Assembly (NCBI GenBank): GCA_964410945.1
Contig: CAYPJE010000006.1
Span: 55,781-119,780 of the forward strand
From: CAYPJE01 sp964410945
GTDB taxonomy: Bacteria; Fidelibacterota; Marinisomatia; Marinisomatales; TCS56
Length of the DNA stretch: 64,000 nucleotides
Direction: 5' to 3'
Shown: positions 43,033 through 52,639 of the stretch, piece after piece
Numbering within the stretch: the first letter of the stretch is position 1
Layout: every line of letters starts with the position of its first letter
Notes under the pieces: model-generated
Told to the model about the DNA's origin: nothing
Databases searched by the model: none
The model's input: only the letters and a program-made list of their open reading frames with translations
Made by a program: the position numbers and the translations under genes

Positions 43033-44351
43033 TTATTGCTCAATCGTACAGCGAATATTCCATCCACCTGATCGCGCGGCGGGAAGGTTTCCATACACTG
43101 GTTTTCGTTTATCCATTTCGATGGTACTAATTGATCAATATTCTCGACAGTAAAATGAGGATGCAATTTAAGAAACGCCTTCACAAGATTCCAATTCTCT
43201 TCCGGCTCCATGCTGCAGGTGGCATAGACCAGCCGTCCCCCCTGCTTAACATACTTACTGGCATTGACCAGTATTTTCAATTGCAGGTCGGCCATTTGAT
43301 CGATTTCCAATACTGATCGGCGCCAGCGGATATCGGGACGACGTGCAATCACACCGGTTCCGGTGCAGGGGGCATCGACTATTACAGCATCAGCCAGCGG
43401 ATACTGATCAGTAGTGGCATCTTTTACAGCCCAGTTGATAGAATAGCCATGCCGCGTAATATCAGCGATACCCTGCTCCACCCGCCGCGGATCAGAATCA
43501 GAGGCAAATATTATATCTTTTGATTTCAGATCGATCAGCTCAGCCACGTATAGTGCTTTAGTCCCGGGAGCAGCACAGATATCCAGGATCACTTCCCCTG
43601 GATGAGGATCCAGAATTTCAACAACGGCACCGGCGGCACGGTCCTGAAAAGAAATGGCCCCGGTTTTAAATAACTCATGTTTCAATATGAGGTTGCCGCC
43701 TGTTACAACTTTGAAAAATAATGGACTGTTTTCCAGCTCCTCGATCTCAATGCCTGCACCAGCCAGGGTTGTAATCAATTTGTCGGTAGTGATTCGCTGC
43801 TGATTCCGCCGGATAGTAAGCTGCGGAAAAGTGTTGAAATATGCAGCCAGTTGTTCTGTCGGGTCATCTCCATACCGCTTGTGCCATCGTTCCCATATCC
43901 AACGGGGAAACGAATACCAGTCCCAGTCACTGACAGCATCCGGCCGTTCAGCCGGGGAAATTGTAGAAACCCTGCGCAGCACGGCATTCACCAAACCCTT
44001 GGTATGTTTCCCGACCCGCTTCCCAGCCAGATCGACCGCCGAGTGAATTATACCATACTCCGGTTCATTCCGATCTATTAATAATTCAAATACAGCAATT
44101 CGAAGAATGATCAATAACCGGGGCTGGAGCTTTCTGAGCGGCCGTTCGATAACCTGGGATAACCACAAGTCAATTCGCCCCTGCCAGCGTATTACCGATG
44201 ATGTGAGGGCGGTAATCTTCCCTCGATTCAGTTTTCCCTGGCTATACCTGACAAAAAAATCATCCCTTGCATCACTTATCCGTTGCTTGCGCTGTACTGC
44301 CAGCGACAGGATTTCAAGTGCCGCTTCCCTATCAGTCATATTGTTTGCCAA
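43029..44351 (-). CDS. rsmB: 16S rRNA cytosine-C5 methyltransferase RsmB
   Basis: RsmB methylates C967 of 16S rRNA. The 440-residue protein has an N-terminal NusB-like RNA-binding domain (about 1-140) and a Rossmann methyltransferase. VILDICAAPGTKALYVAEL is the SAM-binding motif; VIVDAPCTGTGVIARRPDIRW and YATCSMEPEENW supply the two catalytic cysteines. It overlaps fmt by 20 nt, the classic def-fmt-rsmB order of many bacteria. Confidence 0.95.
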   Translation of the reverse strand: MANNMTDREAALEILSLAVQRKQRISDARDDFFVRYSQGKLNRGKITALTSSVIRWQGRIDLWLSQVIERPLRKLQPRLLIILRIAVFELLIDRNEPEYGIIHSAVDLAGKRVGKHTKGLVNAVLRRVSTISPAERPDAVSDWDWYSFPRWIWERWHKRYGDDPTEQLAAYFNTFPQLTIRRNQQRITTDKLITTLAGAGIEIEELENSPLFFKVVTGGNLILKHELFKTGAISFQDRAAGAVVEILDPHPGEVILDICAAPGTKALYVAELIDLKSKDIIFASDSDPRRVEQGIADITRHGYSINWAVKDATTDQYPLADAVIVDAPCTGTGVIARRPDIRWRRSVLEIDQMADLQLKILVNASKYVKQGGRLVYATCSMEPEENWNLVKAFLKLHPHFTVENIDQLVPSKWINENQCMETFPPRDQVDGIFAVRLSNK

Positions 44352-45270
44352 GGATCAAACCGGATGTTACATTAACACCCCTTAGGAATTCTTCAGCTGT
44401 CATTCGGCGCTTACCCTCCAGCTGACACTCAACAATTTTTAGCTGTCCCTGCCCTGTCTGTACCAAAAGATCGTTTCCGGAAGATTTTGACACTGTTCCC
44501 GGTAAAAGATCAGAATCATTAATATCAATTGTCCGGGCTGAGAAAATCTTGAGGCGTTTCCCGTCCCAATCCGTATATGCTCCCGGCCGGGGAGAAAAAC
44601 CACGAATTCGATTCCTAATCGCAACTGCATCCAATGTCCAGTCGATCCGGCACATTTCAGAAGTTATCTTAGGTGCTTTGGTAACAAGCGACTCATCCTG
44701 AATCACTGGAGTCATTTTGCCGGCATTCAATTCTTTTACCGTTTCGACCAGCAGATTGGAACCGATTTGGCTCATTCGCTCTGCCAGTGAGCCGTAATCG
44801 TCATCATCTTCGATAGGGATCGCTACCTGGTGTAAGATATCACCGGTATCGACCCGTGGTTTGATGAGAAATGTAGTCAGGCCGGTTTCTTTGTCGCCGT
44901 TAATCAGGGCCCACTGGATCGGGGCTGCCCCTCTGTATCTTGGCAGTAATGAACCATGGAGGTTAATCGAACCCAATTTGGGAATTTCGATCAATATCCG
45001 GGGAAGTATACGGAACGCCACCACTACAAACAAATCCGGGGCGATCGATTCCAGTTCATTGACAAAGGCCGGATCAGTGAGACTATCCGGTTGTAGTAGC
45101 GGAATCCCCAGTTCACGTGCTGCCTGAGCGACGGCTGAGGAATTCACACGACGTCCGCGTCCGATGGGCCGTTCCGGATTTGTTACTACAGCAACCAGTT
45201 CGCCAGCTTCTGCTATTTTTTTCAGACTGGGAACTGCGAAGTCGGGGTTACCCATGAAAATGATACGCAT
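44332..45270 (-). CDS. fmt: Methionyl-tRNA formyltransferase
   Basis: Fmt formylates initiator Met-tRNA using 10-formyl-tetrahydrofolate. The 312-residue protein begins RIIFMGNPDFAVPSL, has the family motif LHGSLLPRYRGAAPIQWALI (His and Asn positions of the catalytic loop), and a C-terminal OB-like domain (about 205-312). A tetrahydrofolate site is implied by VTNPERPIGRGR. It follows def by 56 nt and overlaps rsmB by 20 nt. Confidence 0.97.
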   Translation of the reverse strand: MRIIFMGNPDFAVPSLKKIAEAGELVAVVTNPERPIGRGRRVNSSAVAQAARELGIPLLQPDSLTDPAFVNELESIAPDLFVVVAFRILPRILIEIPKLGSINLHGSLLPRYRGAAPIQWALINGDKETGLTTFLIKPRVDTGDILHQVAIPIEDDDDYGSLAERMSQIGSNLLVETVKELNAGKMTPVIQDESLVTKAPKITSEMCRIDWTLDAVAIRNRIRGFSPRPGAYTDWDGKRLKIFSARTIDINDSDLLPGTVSKSSGNDLLVQTGQGQLKIVECQLEGKRRMTAEEFLRGVNVTSGLILGKQYD

Positions 45271-45326
45271 AATTACCCCTTAACTGGAAATTTGACAAAA
45301 TAAAATTGTGGAACGGCTTTTCCTTA

Positions 45327-45848
45327 TCAAGTACCAGGTTGAAGTTGGTGCCGGTTCTGCAGTTCTTTCAATTCACGAGAAAATTTCAACTGTATCAAAG
45401 GATTTACCCGATCAATAATTAATGTGCCATTCAAATGGTCCATCTCATGCTGAATGGCACGGGCAAAAAATCCATCGAATTTCCTGGTGTGCTCCTGGCC
45501 GGTTATATCCTGAAACTTCAACACAATTTCAGTCGGTCGTTTCACATCCACACGGATCCCGGGAAGTGACAGACAGCCTTCTTCCACCACATCCGAACCA
45601 CTGCTTTCAACCACTTCCGCATTGGCAGCGACAAAGGGTTTATCCGCTTCGTCTGTATGGGTTACATCAACGATAAATAAATGCAGGTCCAACCCGATCT
45701 GATTTGCGGCCAGTCCGACACCTTCCTCTTCGTACATCGTGTCGAACATATCATCCAGAACGATTGGTAACTGGTCAAAATCAGTTACCGGTCTGCACCG
45801 CCGTGCCAGAATTGGATCTCCATAATATGTTACTGGTCTAACTGCCAT
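45327..45848 (-). CDS. def: Peptide deformylase
   Basis: Def removes the formyl group from nascent proteins. The 173-residue metalloprotease has all three motifs: GVGLAANQIG, EGCLSLPG (metal-binding Cys) and QHEMDHLNG (two metal-binding His plus catalytic Glu). The start overlaps the yajC stop by one base. Formylation (fmt) and deformylation (def) are therefore made from one transcript. Confidence 0.97.
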   Translation of the reverse strand: MAVRPVTYYGDPILARRCRPVTDFDQLPIVLDDMFDTMYEEEGVGLAANQIGLDLHLFIVDVTHTDEADKPFVAANAEVVESSGSDVVEEGCLSLPGIRVDVKRPTEIVLKFQDITGQEHTRKFDGFFARAIQHEMDHLNGTLIIDRVNPLIQLKFSRELKELQNRHQLQPGT

Positions 45849-46192
45849 TATGCCTGTGCTTGAATCGTATCCTCATCGCTTACATTTTCAACCAGTCCGG
45901 CAATTGCACTCCGGCTTAAGTTGACATCAACATTTTTATCGATTTTCAGAACTACAATTTTACCCTTATTCTTCAAACCGGCAATTGTTCCATGAATACC
46001 ACCGATTGTCACTACTTTATCGCCTTTTTTCAAGGCATCCAGCATACTCTGCTTTTCGCGCTGCTTTTTTGTCTGGGGACGAATCATAAAAAAATAAATT
46101 ATTACAAAAATCAGCAGGAACGGCAGCATCGCGGCAATACCACCGCCACCCTGTTGTGCTCCATCAGTTGCCATTGCATTTAAAAATTCCAC
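45848..46192 (-). CDS. yajC: Preprotein translocase accessory subunit YajC
   Basis: A 114-residue protein with a glycine-rich N-terminus, one membrane segment (about 20-40, ending FFMIRPQTKKQREK) and a small cytoplasmic domain with GDKVVTIGGIHGTIAGL, both YajC hallmarks. YajC binds SecDF. The start is set at the GTG (46192) because GGAG stands 6 nt upstream; an in-frame TTG just before (46195) is also possible. No secD or secF follows; instead the gene heads the def-fmt-rsmB operon. Confidence 0.92.
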   Translation of the reverse strand: MEFLNAMATDGAQQGGGGIAAMLPFLLIFVIIYFFMIRPQTKKQREKQSMLDALKKGDKVVTIGGIHGTIAGLKNKGKIVVLKIDKNVDVNLSRSAIAGLVENVSDEDTIQAQA

Positions 46193-46282
46193 CAATTTCT
46201 CCTTTAATTTTGGTATGGGAAATTAGAACTACTCCAAAGGATTCACAAGGTATCAAAAGTATCTGACCGACTGAAAGTCTGG

Positions 46283-47461
46283 TCAGTCAATCACCGGAAG
46301 AGTGATTGAAAATGTAGTACCCCCATTTACTTCAGACTTAATTATTTTAATTTTTCCACGATGCAGTTCGGTTATTATTCTGTTGGTCAGTGAAAGACCC
46401 AACCCCCAGCCGCGATCTTTTGTACTGAAGCCCGGACGGAATACATTTTTCCAGTCCCGGCGTGGGATTCCTTTACCGTTGTCTTTGATCAACAATACTG
46501 TCTCAGAATCCTGCTTTTCCGCCGACAGGATAATCTCCCCTGTATCGGTACAAATTGCATCGATGGCATTCTTAACTACATTTTCAATTGCCCAGGATAA
46601 TAATGTGCCATTAACCAGGGCAGTCAGATTTTCAGGAATATTATTGACGATCGCAATATTTTTTCCCATTGATGGAAGCCTGCGCCTTAGATACTCAGCC
46701 ACCGACTCCGCCACGATAAATAATGATTCTTTGGAATATTCCGTCTCAGTACCCATCTTGCTGAAGCGGTTAGTTACCATCTGGAGACGATCCAGATCGA
46801 CTGACATATCAGTGATCAGTTCGGGAGCTTTCTCAGGATGTTCCTTCAGCCAGTCAACCCATCCCAACAAAGCCGAAACCGGTGTACTCAGTTGATGGGC
46901 CGTTTCACGGGCCATACCGACCCAGATATTCCTTTTTTCACTATTCCGTATTACACTGAAACCAATAAAACCCAATAGAATGAATAATGCTACCATACTC
47001 AGTTCCAAAAACGGCAGGAGCTGCAATTTTCGGATTAATTGTGAATCGCCATAGTGAATATACCCTATTGGTAATTCAATCTTCGTCGCAGGATCAATAT
47101 AAAATATTGGAATTGGTTCATTGGTCCGGTCCATGGTCTCACGAAAAACTATCAATTCCTCTGTCGAATGAGCGGAGTCCGGTAAATTCCTGTGGAACAG
47201 TGGTAACTGATCAGGATCGGAATAGATAATCGGGAACTGGACTTTTTTTATGATTTCTTCAAAAATAAAATCCAGATTAGTATCGTTGGGATCCCCGGCC
47301 ACTTTGGCGATAATCTCGGCATACAATTTGACAATCTGTCGATTATCTTCCCGCAACTCATCAACTATTTTCTGAGAATAAAATAACAGGGCAACTACCA
47401 GAATTATTCCGATCAGGAATAACCCGGCTTTGATATTGCCAACGTGACGAAAACGATTCAT
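46283..47461 (-). CDS. Membrane sensor histidine kinase
   Basis: A 392-residue kinase with two membrane segments (about 10-31 and 168-188) flanking a ~135-residue periplasmic sensor. The dimerisation/phosphorylation box reads MARETAHQLSTPVSALLGWV (phospho-acceptor His in AHQLSTP), an HisKA variant similar to that of NtrY-like proteins. The ATP-binding domain has ENVVKNAIDAI (N box), DNGKGIPRRDW (G1) and GWGLGLSLTNRII (G2). No response regulator is encoded within the window, so the partner is elsewhere. Start overlaps the YfhO stop by 4 nt. Confidence 0.92.
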   Translation of the reverse strand: MNRFRHVGNIKAGLFLIGIILVVALLFYSQKIVDELREDNRQIVKLYAEIIAKVAGDPNDTNLDFIFEEIIKKVQFPIIYSDPDQLPLFHRNLPDSAHSTEELIVFRETMDRTNEPIPIFYIDPATKIELPIGYIHYGDSQLIRKLQLLPFLELSMVALFILLGFIGFSVIRNSEKRNIWVGMARETAHQLSTPVSALLGWVDWLKEHPEKAPELITDMSVDLDRLQMVTNRFSKMGTETEYSKESLFIVAESVAEYLRRRLPSMGKNIAIVNNIPENLTALVNGTLLSWAIENVVKNAIDAICTDTGEIILSAEKQDSETVLLIKDNGKGIPRRDWKNVFRPGFSTKDRGWGLGLSLTNRIITELHRGKIKIIKSEVNGGTTFSITLPVID

Positions 47462-49842
47462 TTATTTTTTCTAACCAATGCAATTATATTGTCTTTAGAA
47501 GCCCAACCCACCATGAATAGACAAATAAATAATGCAGCAAATGAGACCATTGATGCCAGCCGGAAGGATGAGCGGTCGTAAATGAACTCGATAGTATGCT
47601 TACCGGCCGGTACTACTATTCCACGAATGACATTATTTACTTCGATCGTTTCAACCGGTTCATTATCAAGAAAGGCTTTCCAGCGCAGTGGATAATACAC
47701 TTCGCTCAGTACCAGAAAACCAGCTTCCTGATTTTCTACTTCCATTGTAATATTATGAATTGACTGATTGTAACTGACGACTTGACCCAATCCCAAATTC
47801 CCCGGAAGCTTTATTTCGGAGTTAATAAAGGCCGTCTGTGCCGGATCGAAATCACGAGCGACAATCTTGGGCCAGATCATTTCCCGATCCTGTAATGCAA
47901 CAACCTCTTTCACAAACCAGGCCCTCGGAAGGTAGTCTGTGATTTCGAATATACTGGTATTCATATTTCCGCGAGATGTTCTGTAGCTGCCGGAAAAGGC
48001 ATGTATCAATTCAGGATGGTTAATTTGCTGATCCGCCACCAGGTACCGGACATTCAGCAGCCGCATCAATGGTAAGGAAGAAACATTATTAGTCTTCTGC
48101 AGAAATTGGTTGTAAACAGCCAGTTTAGCTGGATGATATCCACCAATTGATTCGATCCCGAAAGCTTTGAAGCGGGCATCCATGAAAAGATTTCCTACCG
48201 GATATATCCTGAATGGTTTATCCTTATCGGACAATATATAATTTATTACTTCATCTGGTTGAAAATGCCTTTCTATTGCGCGGTTGCTGATCACTTGAGA
48301 CCCGCGCCCGGAATTTTCACCCGGTTTAAGTATTTGAAAATCAATAACAGCAATATCAACCAAAGCAAGAACAGTAATCGAAGCAAGGAAGATATTTTTA
48401 CTGATTGTTTGTTTAAACCACAGCCAGATTAAAGCAACCGTTGCCGCAATGAAAAGCATCATTTTCCAAGCGTCATTCCACCACATTTCCCATCGTAGAT
48501 TATTGATATACTGCACAACCCGCAGATCATTGGTGGGTGGCTGTTTGAATACTGTCATCAAGTGGGATTTGATACCGTTTTGACTTAATAAAAGCAGGAT
48601 ACCAGATACACCAATCACTATGATAAAACGCCAAAACCATTTCGGAATGGCTTTAAAGGATAAATTGGCAATTGCTTCCAAACCAAATGCAGCAAGAACA
48701 GCGGTATTAAACTGCAGAATGATCAATATCATGTGGGGCACTCTGAACTTATTAAAATATGGCAGCCAGTTATAAAACAGGTCATATACCGGACTAAAAA
48801 ACTTACCGAATGAAGTAAACAAGGCCAGGATACTGATTACCAGCAGGAACCATTTAATCTGATTTTTATGAAATATTAGTCCAAAAACAGCCATAGTCAG
48901 AATGATAATCCCCATATAGTTGGGATAATCCGTAAAGGGCATTTCACCCCAGTATGTTTGTCCCCCAAAACCGTAGGCTGACGGTATGAAAAAGGTTAAT
49001 ATCTCTTTCGGGTGGAAAGACCAGCCAGTGGCATAATTATATCCTGTACCTCCTGCCGCGCCGGCACCGCGAATGGAGTATTCCGTGTATTCCATCGATG
49101 GTAAATAGATAATCAGGGCTAAACCAAATGCCAGAATGGCAGCCCCGACAAACCAGCCGGTACTTTTCAAGGTTTGGTAAACACCCTCTTTTTTAATCAA
49201 TGCCAGTACAAATTGGTACACGATGTATGCACCAACCAGCATCCAGGTATAATAGGCAATTTGGGCGTGGGCGCGCTGTAATTGAAAACCCATCAGAAGA
49301 GCAAGTAGACCAACACTCAACAAATCTGTTTTTTTATACAGATGAATCACAGCCCAGAAAATCCAGGGTATATAAGCAGCAGTCATCATTTGGCTACCAT
49401 GGCCGAATACCAACATATCAAACATATAGGGTGTCATCATGAAACCAAAACCACCGAACAGAGCCGGCAGAAATGATAATTTCAGGTAGCGTAATAATAA
49501 ATAGCCACCTAACCCGGCAAATACCAGATGGAAAACCATGGCCAGAGTACCCTTAATAAATAAAAGATTCAGCAGGTAGTTGGGGAAATATAGTGCACTG
49601 ATATTTGTAAAGGCCTCTGCGGTCGGCATTCCGCTGAATGACCAGGGCTGCCACTGGGGATATACATTTTGTTCTTCCTGAGTCTGTTTCAGAATAATGC
49701 CAGCCGCTTTTGGATTAAGGTTGTCCGCTGAACCAAAGGTGTTATTTTGGAAAACTACGGGATAGAATAATATACAATTCAAAATAACAGCAGCAAAAAA
49801 TACGAGGAATGTTTTATTTTTCAACAGGTCATTCAATTTCAT
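47458..49842 (-). CDS. YfhO family integral membrane protein
   Basis: A 794-residue polytopic protein (about 13 membrane segments) of the YfhO family, which resembles GT-C glycosyltransferases. It has FGSADNLNPKAAGIILKQTQ near the N-terminus with likely catalytic acidic residues in the first extracytoplasmic loop, WQPWSFSGMPTAEAFTNISA, and a beta-rich C-terminal domain of about 200 residues (LPRAWFVKEVVAL, YYPLRWKAFLD). In Firmicutes YfhO glycosylates lipoteichoic acid; in Bacteroidetes-like cells the acceptor is unknown. It is coupled to the histidine kinase and lies 4 nt after the flippase gene. Confidence 0.88.
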   Translation of the reverse strand: MKLNDLLKNKTFLVFFAAVILNCILFYPVVFQNNTFGSADNLNPKAAGIILKQTQEEQNVYPQWQPWSFSGMPTAEAFTNISALYFPNYLLNLLFIKGTLAMVFHLVFAGLGGYLLLRYLKLSFLPALFGGFGFMMTPYMFDMLVFGHGSQMMTAAYIPWIFWAVIHLYKKTDLLSVGLLALLMGFQLQRAHAQIAYYTWMLVGAYIVYQFVLALIKKEGVYQTLKSTGWFVGAAILAFGLALIIYLPSMEYTEYSIRGAGAAGGTGYNYATGWSFHPKEILTFFIPSAYGFGGQTYWGEMPFTDYPNYMGIIILTMAVFGLIFHKNQIKWFLLVISILALFTSFGKFFSPVYDLFYNWLPYFNKFRVPHMILIILQFNTAVLAAFGLEAIANLSFKAIPKWFWRFIIVIGVSGILLLLSQNGIKSHLMTVFKQPPTNDLRVVQYINNLRWEMWWNDAWKMMLFIAATVALIWLWFKQTISKNIFLASITVLALVDIAVIDFQILKPGENSGRGSQVISNRAIERHFQPDEVINYILSDKDKPFRIYPVGNLFMDARFKAFGIESIGGYHPAKLAVYNQFLQKTNNVSSLPLMRLLNVRYLVADQQINHPELIHAFSGSYRTSRGNMNTSIFEITDYLPRAWFVKEVVALQDREMIWPKIVARDFDPAQTAFINSEIKLPGNLGLGQVVSYNQSIHNITMEVENQEAGFLVLSEVYYPLRWKAFLDNEPVETIEVNNVIRGIVVPAGKHTIEFIYDRSSFRLASMVSFAALFICLFMVGWASKDNIIALVRKNK

Positions 49843-49846
49843 TGAT

Positions 49847-51346
49847 CTAATTCCCCTGAAATGGTTTTAGTATTATTTTTATGGCACTTATCACTTCTCT
49901 ATCATCATCATCAAACCCCAGAACCCATAGCACACCGCAATATATTAGAGTTGTCACAATGCCAGCAATCATTAATGATAAAATGGTATGCATCGGCATT
50001 AAAACCGGTCTTATTACCAATAATATGGTTGCTAAAATAATTCCTGCTATAATTGCTTTAGTATATTTTAGGTTGAAAGGATGAATTTTAAGAATTATTT
50101 GTACTTCGATTATCCTTAAGAATGCCAAAATCACACTTGCGGAGAAGGTGGCAACTGCAGCTCCCATGATTCCATATCTTGGGATCAGAAATATATTCAG
50201 AATAAAATTAACGGCAAGTGCTATAATGGAATTCCATAAATTCATTTTGGGGTGATTAGTCATGGTCAGGGCTGCCCCGGAAGCACCAACAACTGATAAT
50301 ATAAATGTTGATACGGTCAAGATTATTAATACATCAGAGGCTGGTAAATATTCGCCCCCAAACAGAAGCATGAATTTTGTTGGGAAGAAAATTAATAGCA
50401 TTGATATTGGTAGTGATACTGTCGTTATCCATCGTACAACCATCCTATACAATCGTGAATATTCATCTACCAAGCCTTTATTGTACATCCGGGCCATCAT
50501 TGGTGAAAAAATACTTAAAAAGGCCAATAGAACCGTTTTCATCAAACCTGCCGTACGAACCGCCGGATGATATAAACCAACAACCTTGGCATTAGTAAAA
50601 TATCCAAGCATTGTTATATCCATCCAATGCATGAAAGTACCTATTATTGCAATCAACATTAATGGCATTGAAAATTTTAATATTTGGCTGTCATCTTTAG
50701 CTGATAGCAGATTTCTGAAACTCATTGGTACCAAATGATTGGTTAAACGAATGATAACAAACGTGCTAATAATCGAAGCCAATACTAAGGGAAATAGAAT
50801 TGCCGATTCTGGTGAGATGACATAACAGAAAATCATTGATACCAGGAGTGTCAAAGGAGAAATGATATTAACAACTAATACCTTATACTTTAATATTTGA
50901 TGACCCTGAATTACAGCTGCCAGCAATAGCGTAATAACATTAAATGGTATTGAAAGTGCATAAACGATAAATACATTTTTTAGCAGTACTGTACCCTTAA
51001 ATACACTAAATGCCAGCCAGCCAGCTAAACTGATTTGCAGTGTCATTATCACGAGAGATAATAGCAAACCAATCTTTATTGTATAATGAACAATACTGTT
51101 AACCGCAGTGTCATCTTCCTTTGCGAGATGCATGCTTATATATCTCACCAATCCGCTATCTAACCCAGCTTTGGCCAGAACTTCAATCATACGAGTTACA
51201 GAATTCCCCAGCGAGTACAGACCTAGGAAGTCAGCACCGACTAGACGAGCCAGCAAACCCGTATAGAGATATCTGACAGTATTTCCAAAACTCAATCCGG
51301 CGAACGAGATGATCGTTTCTTTTGCGATTTTTGTCTGAGCCTTCAT
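49847..51346 (-). CDS. Polysaccharide flippase (Wzx/MATE-like)
   Basis: A 499-residue protein with about 14 transmembrane helices of the polysaccharide-transport/MVF superfamily. It begins with KETIISFAGLSFGNTVRYLYTG and has the helix-loop ARLVGADFLGLYSLGN, both usual for O-antigen and exopolysaccharide flippases. Its job is to move lipid-linked sugar units across the inner membrane. DNA here is rich in A and T compared with the operons before it. It overlaps the GT4 gene by 4 nt. Confidence 0.88.
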   Translation of the reverse strand: MKAQTKIAKETIISFAGLSFGNTVRYLYTGLLARLVGADFLGLYSLGNSVTRMIEVLAKAGLDSGLVRYISMHLAKEDDTAVNSIVHYTIKIGLLLSLVIMTLQISLAGWLAFSVFKGTVLLKNVFIVYALSIPFNVITLLLAAVIQGHQILKYKVLVVNIISPLTLLVSMIFCYVISPESAILFPLVLASIISTFVIIRLTNHLVPMSFRNLLSAKDDSQILKFSMPLMLIAIIGTFMHWMDITMLGYFTNAKVVGLYHPAVRTAGLMKTVLLAFLSIFSPMMARMYNKGLVDEYSRLYRMVVRWITTVSLPISMLLIFFPTKFMLLFGGEYLPASDVLIILTVSTFILSVVGASGAALTMTNHPKMNLWNSIIALAVNFILNIFLIPRYGIMGAAVATFSASVILAFLRIIEVQIILKIHPFNLKYTKAIIAGIILATILLVIRPVLMPMHTILSLMIAGIVTTLIYCGVLWVLGFDDDDREVISAIKIILKPFQGN

Positions 51347-52557
51347 TGTTTCAAATTAGTATAAATTTCCAATAATTGGTCACTGATCCTGTCACAGGAA
51401 AAATAATCAACGACTTTTTCACGTCCAATTTCTCCCACCTGATTAAGTCTGGTCTGGTCATTTATTAGAATTGAACATTGATCAATAAAATCTGATAATT
51501 CATCAATAACCCATAATCCCTCCTTCTCTGAAAAGGGAATCCCTTCAGATCCTACAGTCGTTGTTATAACCGGAGTTCCGCAAGCCAAGGAATGTGTTAC
51601 TTTCATTTTCAAACCTGCGCCGATATAAATGGGGGCAACAAACAACTGAGATGATGCAATATATTCATCAATATCATCTACAAATCCATCATAGAATAGA
51701 TCTTTAATGGAATTACATCGATCGATTAATGTGTTGGGAAGATGCTTGCCGGCAATTCGTAAAGTGAGTTTACTATTTTGTTCTTTCAATCTGGGGAAAA
51801 CTTTATTGAGTAGAATATTTGCTGTTTGGATATTGGGTTTTCTATTAAATGACCCCACAAAACATAACTGATTTGATATTTTATTACTTGGCTCGCTGAT
51901 CTTTACCGATACCGGTGGTGGAATGGCATGTAGCGGTGGCATCCCCTCCCAGTTTAATGCATAATCAAGATCCTCTTTTGTAACCGTCAGCACGGAGTTG
52001 AACTTCTTCAACATCCGGGGTTCATACCAATTCCAGAAAATAAACCGGTACCAATTTTTCAGCTTGGCCCAAACGGTTTTACTTTCCCGATAAATCCGCT
52101 CAAATAATTTCGTTGAAACATCGTGTTCACTAATTACGAGTGGTATATCACCGGTTAAATTTGAATAAGCATTCATCATATTATATTCGAATTGGATGAC
52201 ATCAGGATGAAAATCCTTAATATTTTTCCCGATCAGTGCTTTCATATTAGAATTATAGTATTTTGCCACATAGATCGGCTCTAATCTGGTAACGGCTCGG
52301 ATTAGAGCTTTTAATATTTTTATCCAATCTTTCGGGAAAATTTTCTTTTTATTACGGTTAAACACAATATACTGGACGTCAATTCCATGGCGAACCAAAT
52401 CATTTACCAACAATCTTTCAGATTGATTGATGAAACAAATCAGTTTAATCTTTACTTGCTTTGATGATAGAGTAGATAAATTCCTAAAAATCGTTTGAGC
52501 ACCAGCATGTCCCAATTTTTCGCCTGGAAGATAGGGTGAAATGTATAATATTCGCAT
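51343..52557 (-). CDS. Glycosyltransferase, GT4-like
   Basis: A 404-residue GT-B enzyme. The N-terminal half starts with RILYISPYLPGEKLGHAGA, and the C-terminal nucleotide-sugar domain contains LCFVGSFNRKPNIQTANILL and then LKMKVTHSLACGTPVITTTV with GSEGIP, the donor-binding region of the Glyco_trans_1_4 family. Sugar and linkage are unknown. It is likely to build the repeat unit exported by the flippase immediately downstream. Confidence 0.88.
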   Translation of the reverse strand: MRILYISPYLPGEKLGHAGAQTIFRNLSTLSSKQVKIKLICFINQSERLLVNDLVRHGIDVQYIVFNRNKKKIFPKDWIKILKALIRAVTRLEPIYVAKYYNSNMKALIGKNIKDFHPDVIQFEYNMMNAYSNLTGDIPLVISEHDVSTKLFERIYRESKTVWAKLKNWYRFIFWNWYEPRMLKKFNSVLTVTKEDLDYALNWEGMPPLHAIPPPVSVKISEPSNKISNQLCFVGSFNRKPNIQTANILLNKVFPRLKEQNSKLTLRIAGKHLPNTLIDRCNSIKDLFYDGFVDDIDEYIASSQLFVAPIYIGAGLKMKVTHSLACGTPVITTTVGSEGIPFSEKEGLWVIDELSDFIDQCSILINDQTRLNQVGEIGREKVVDYFSCDRISDQLLEIYTNLKQ

Positions 52558-52639
52558 TATAACATCGATTCATCAAATAAAGTACAGCAAATGCTCATTC
52601 GTAGGAGGTACCAATTAATTTACTTCCAACTACCGAAAA

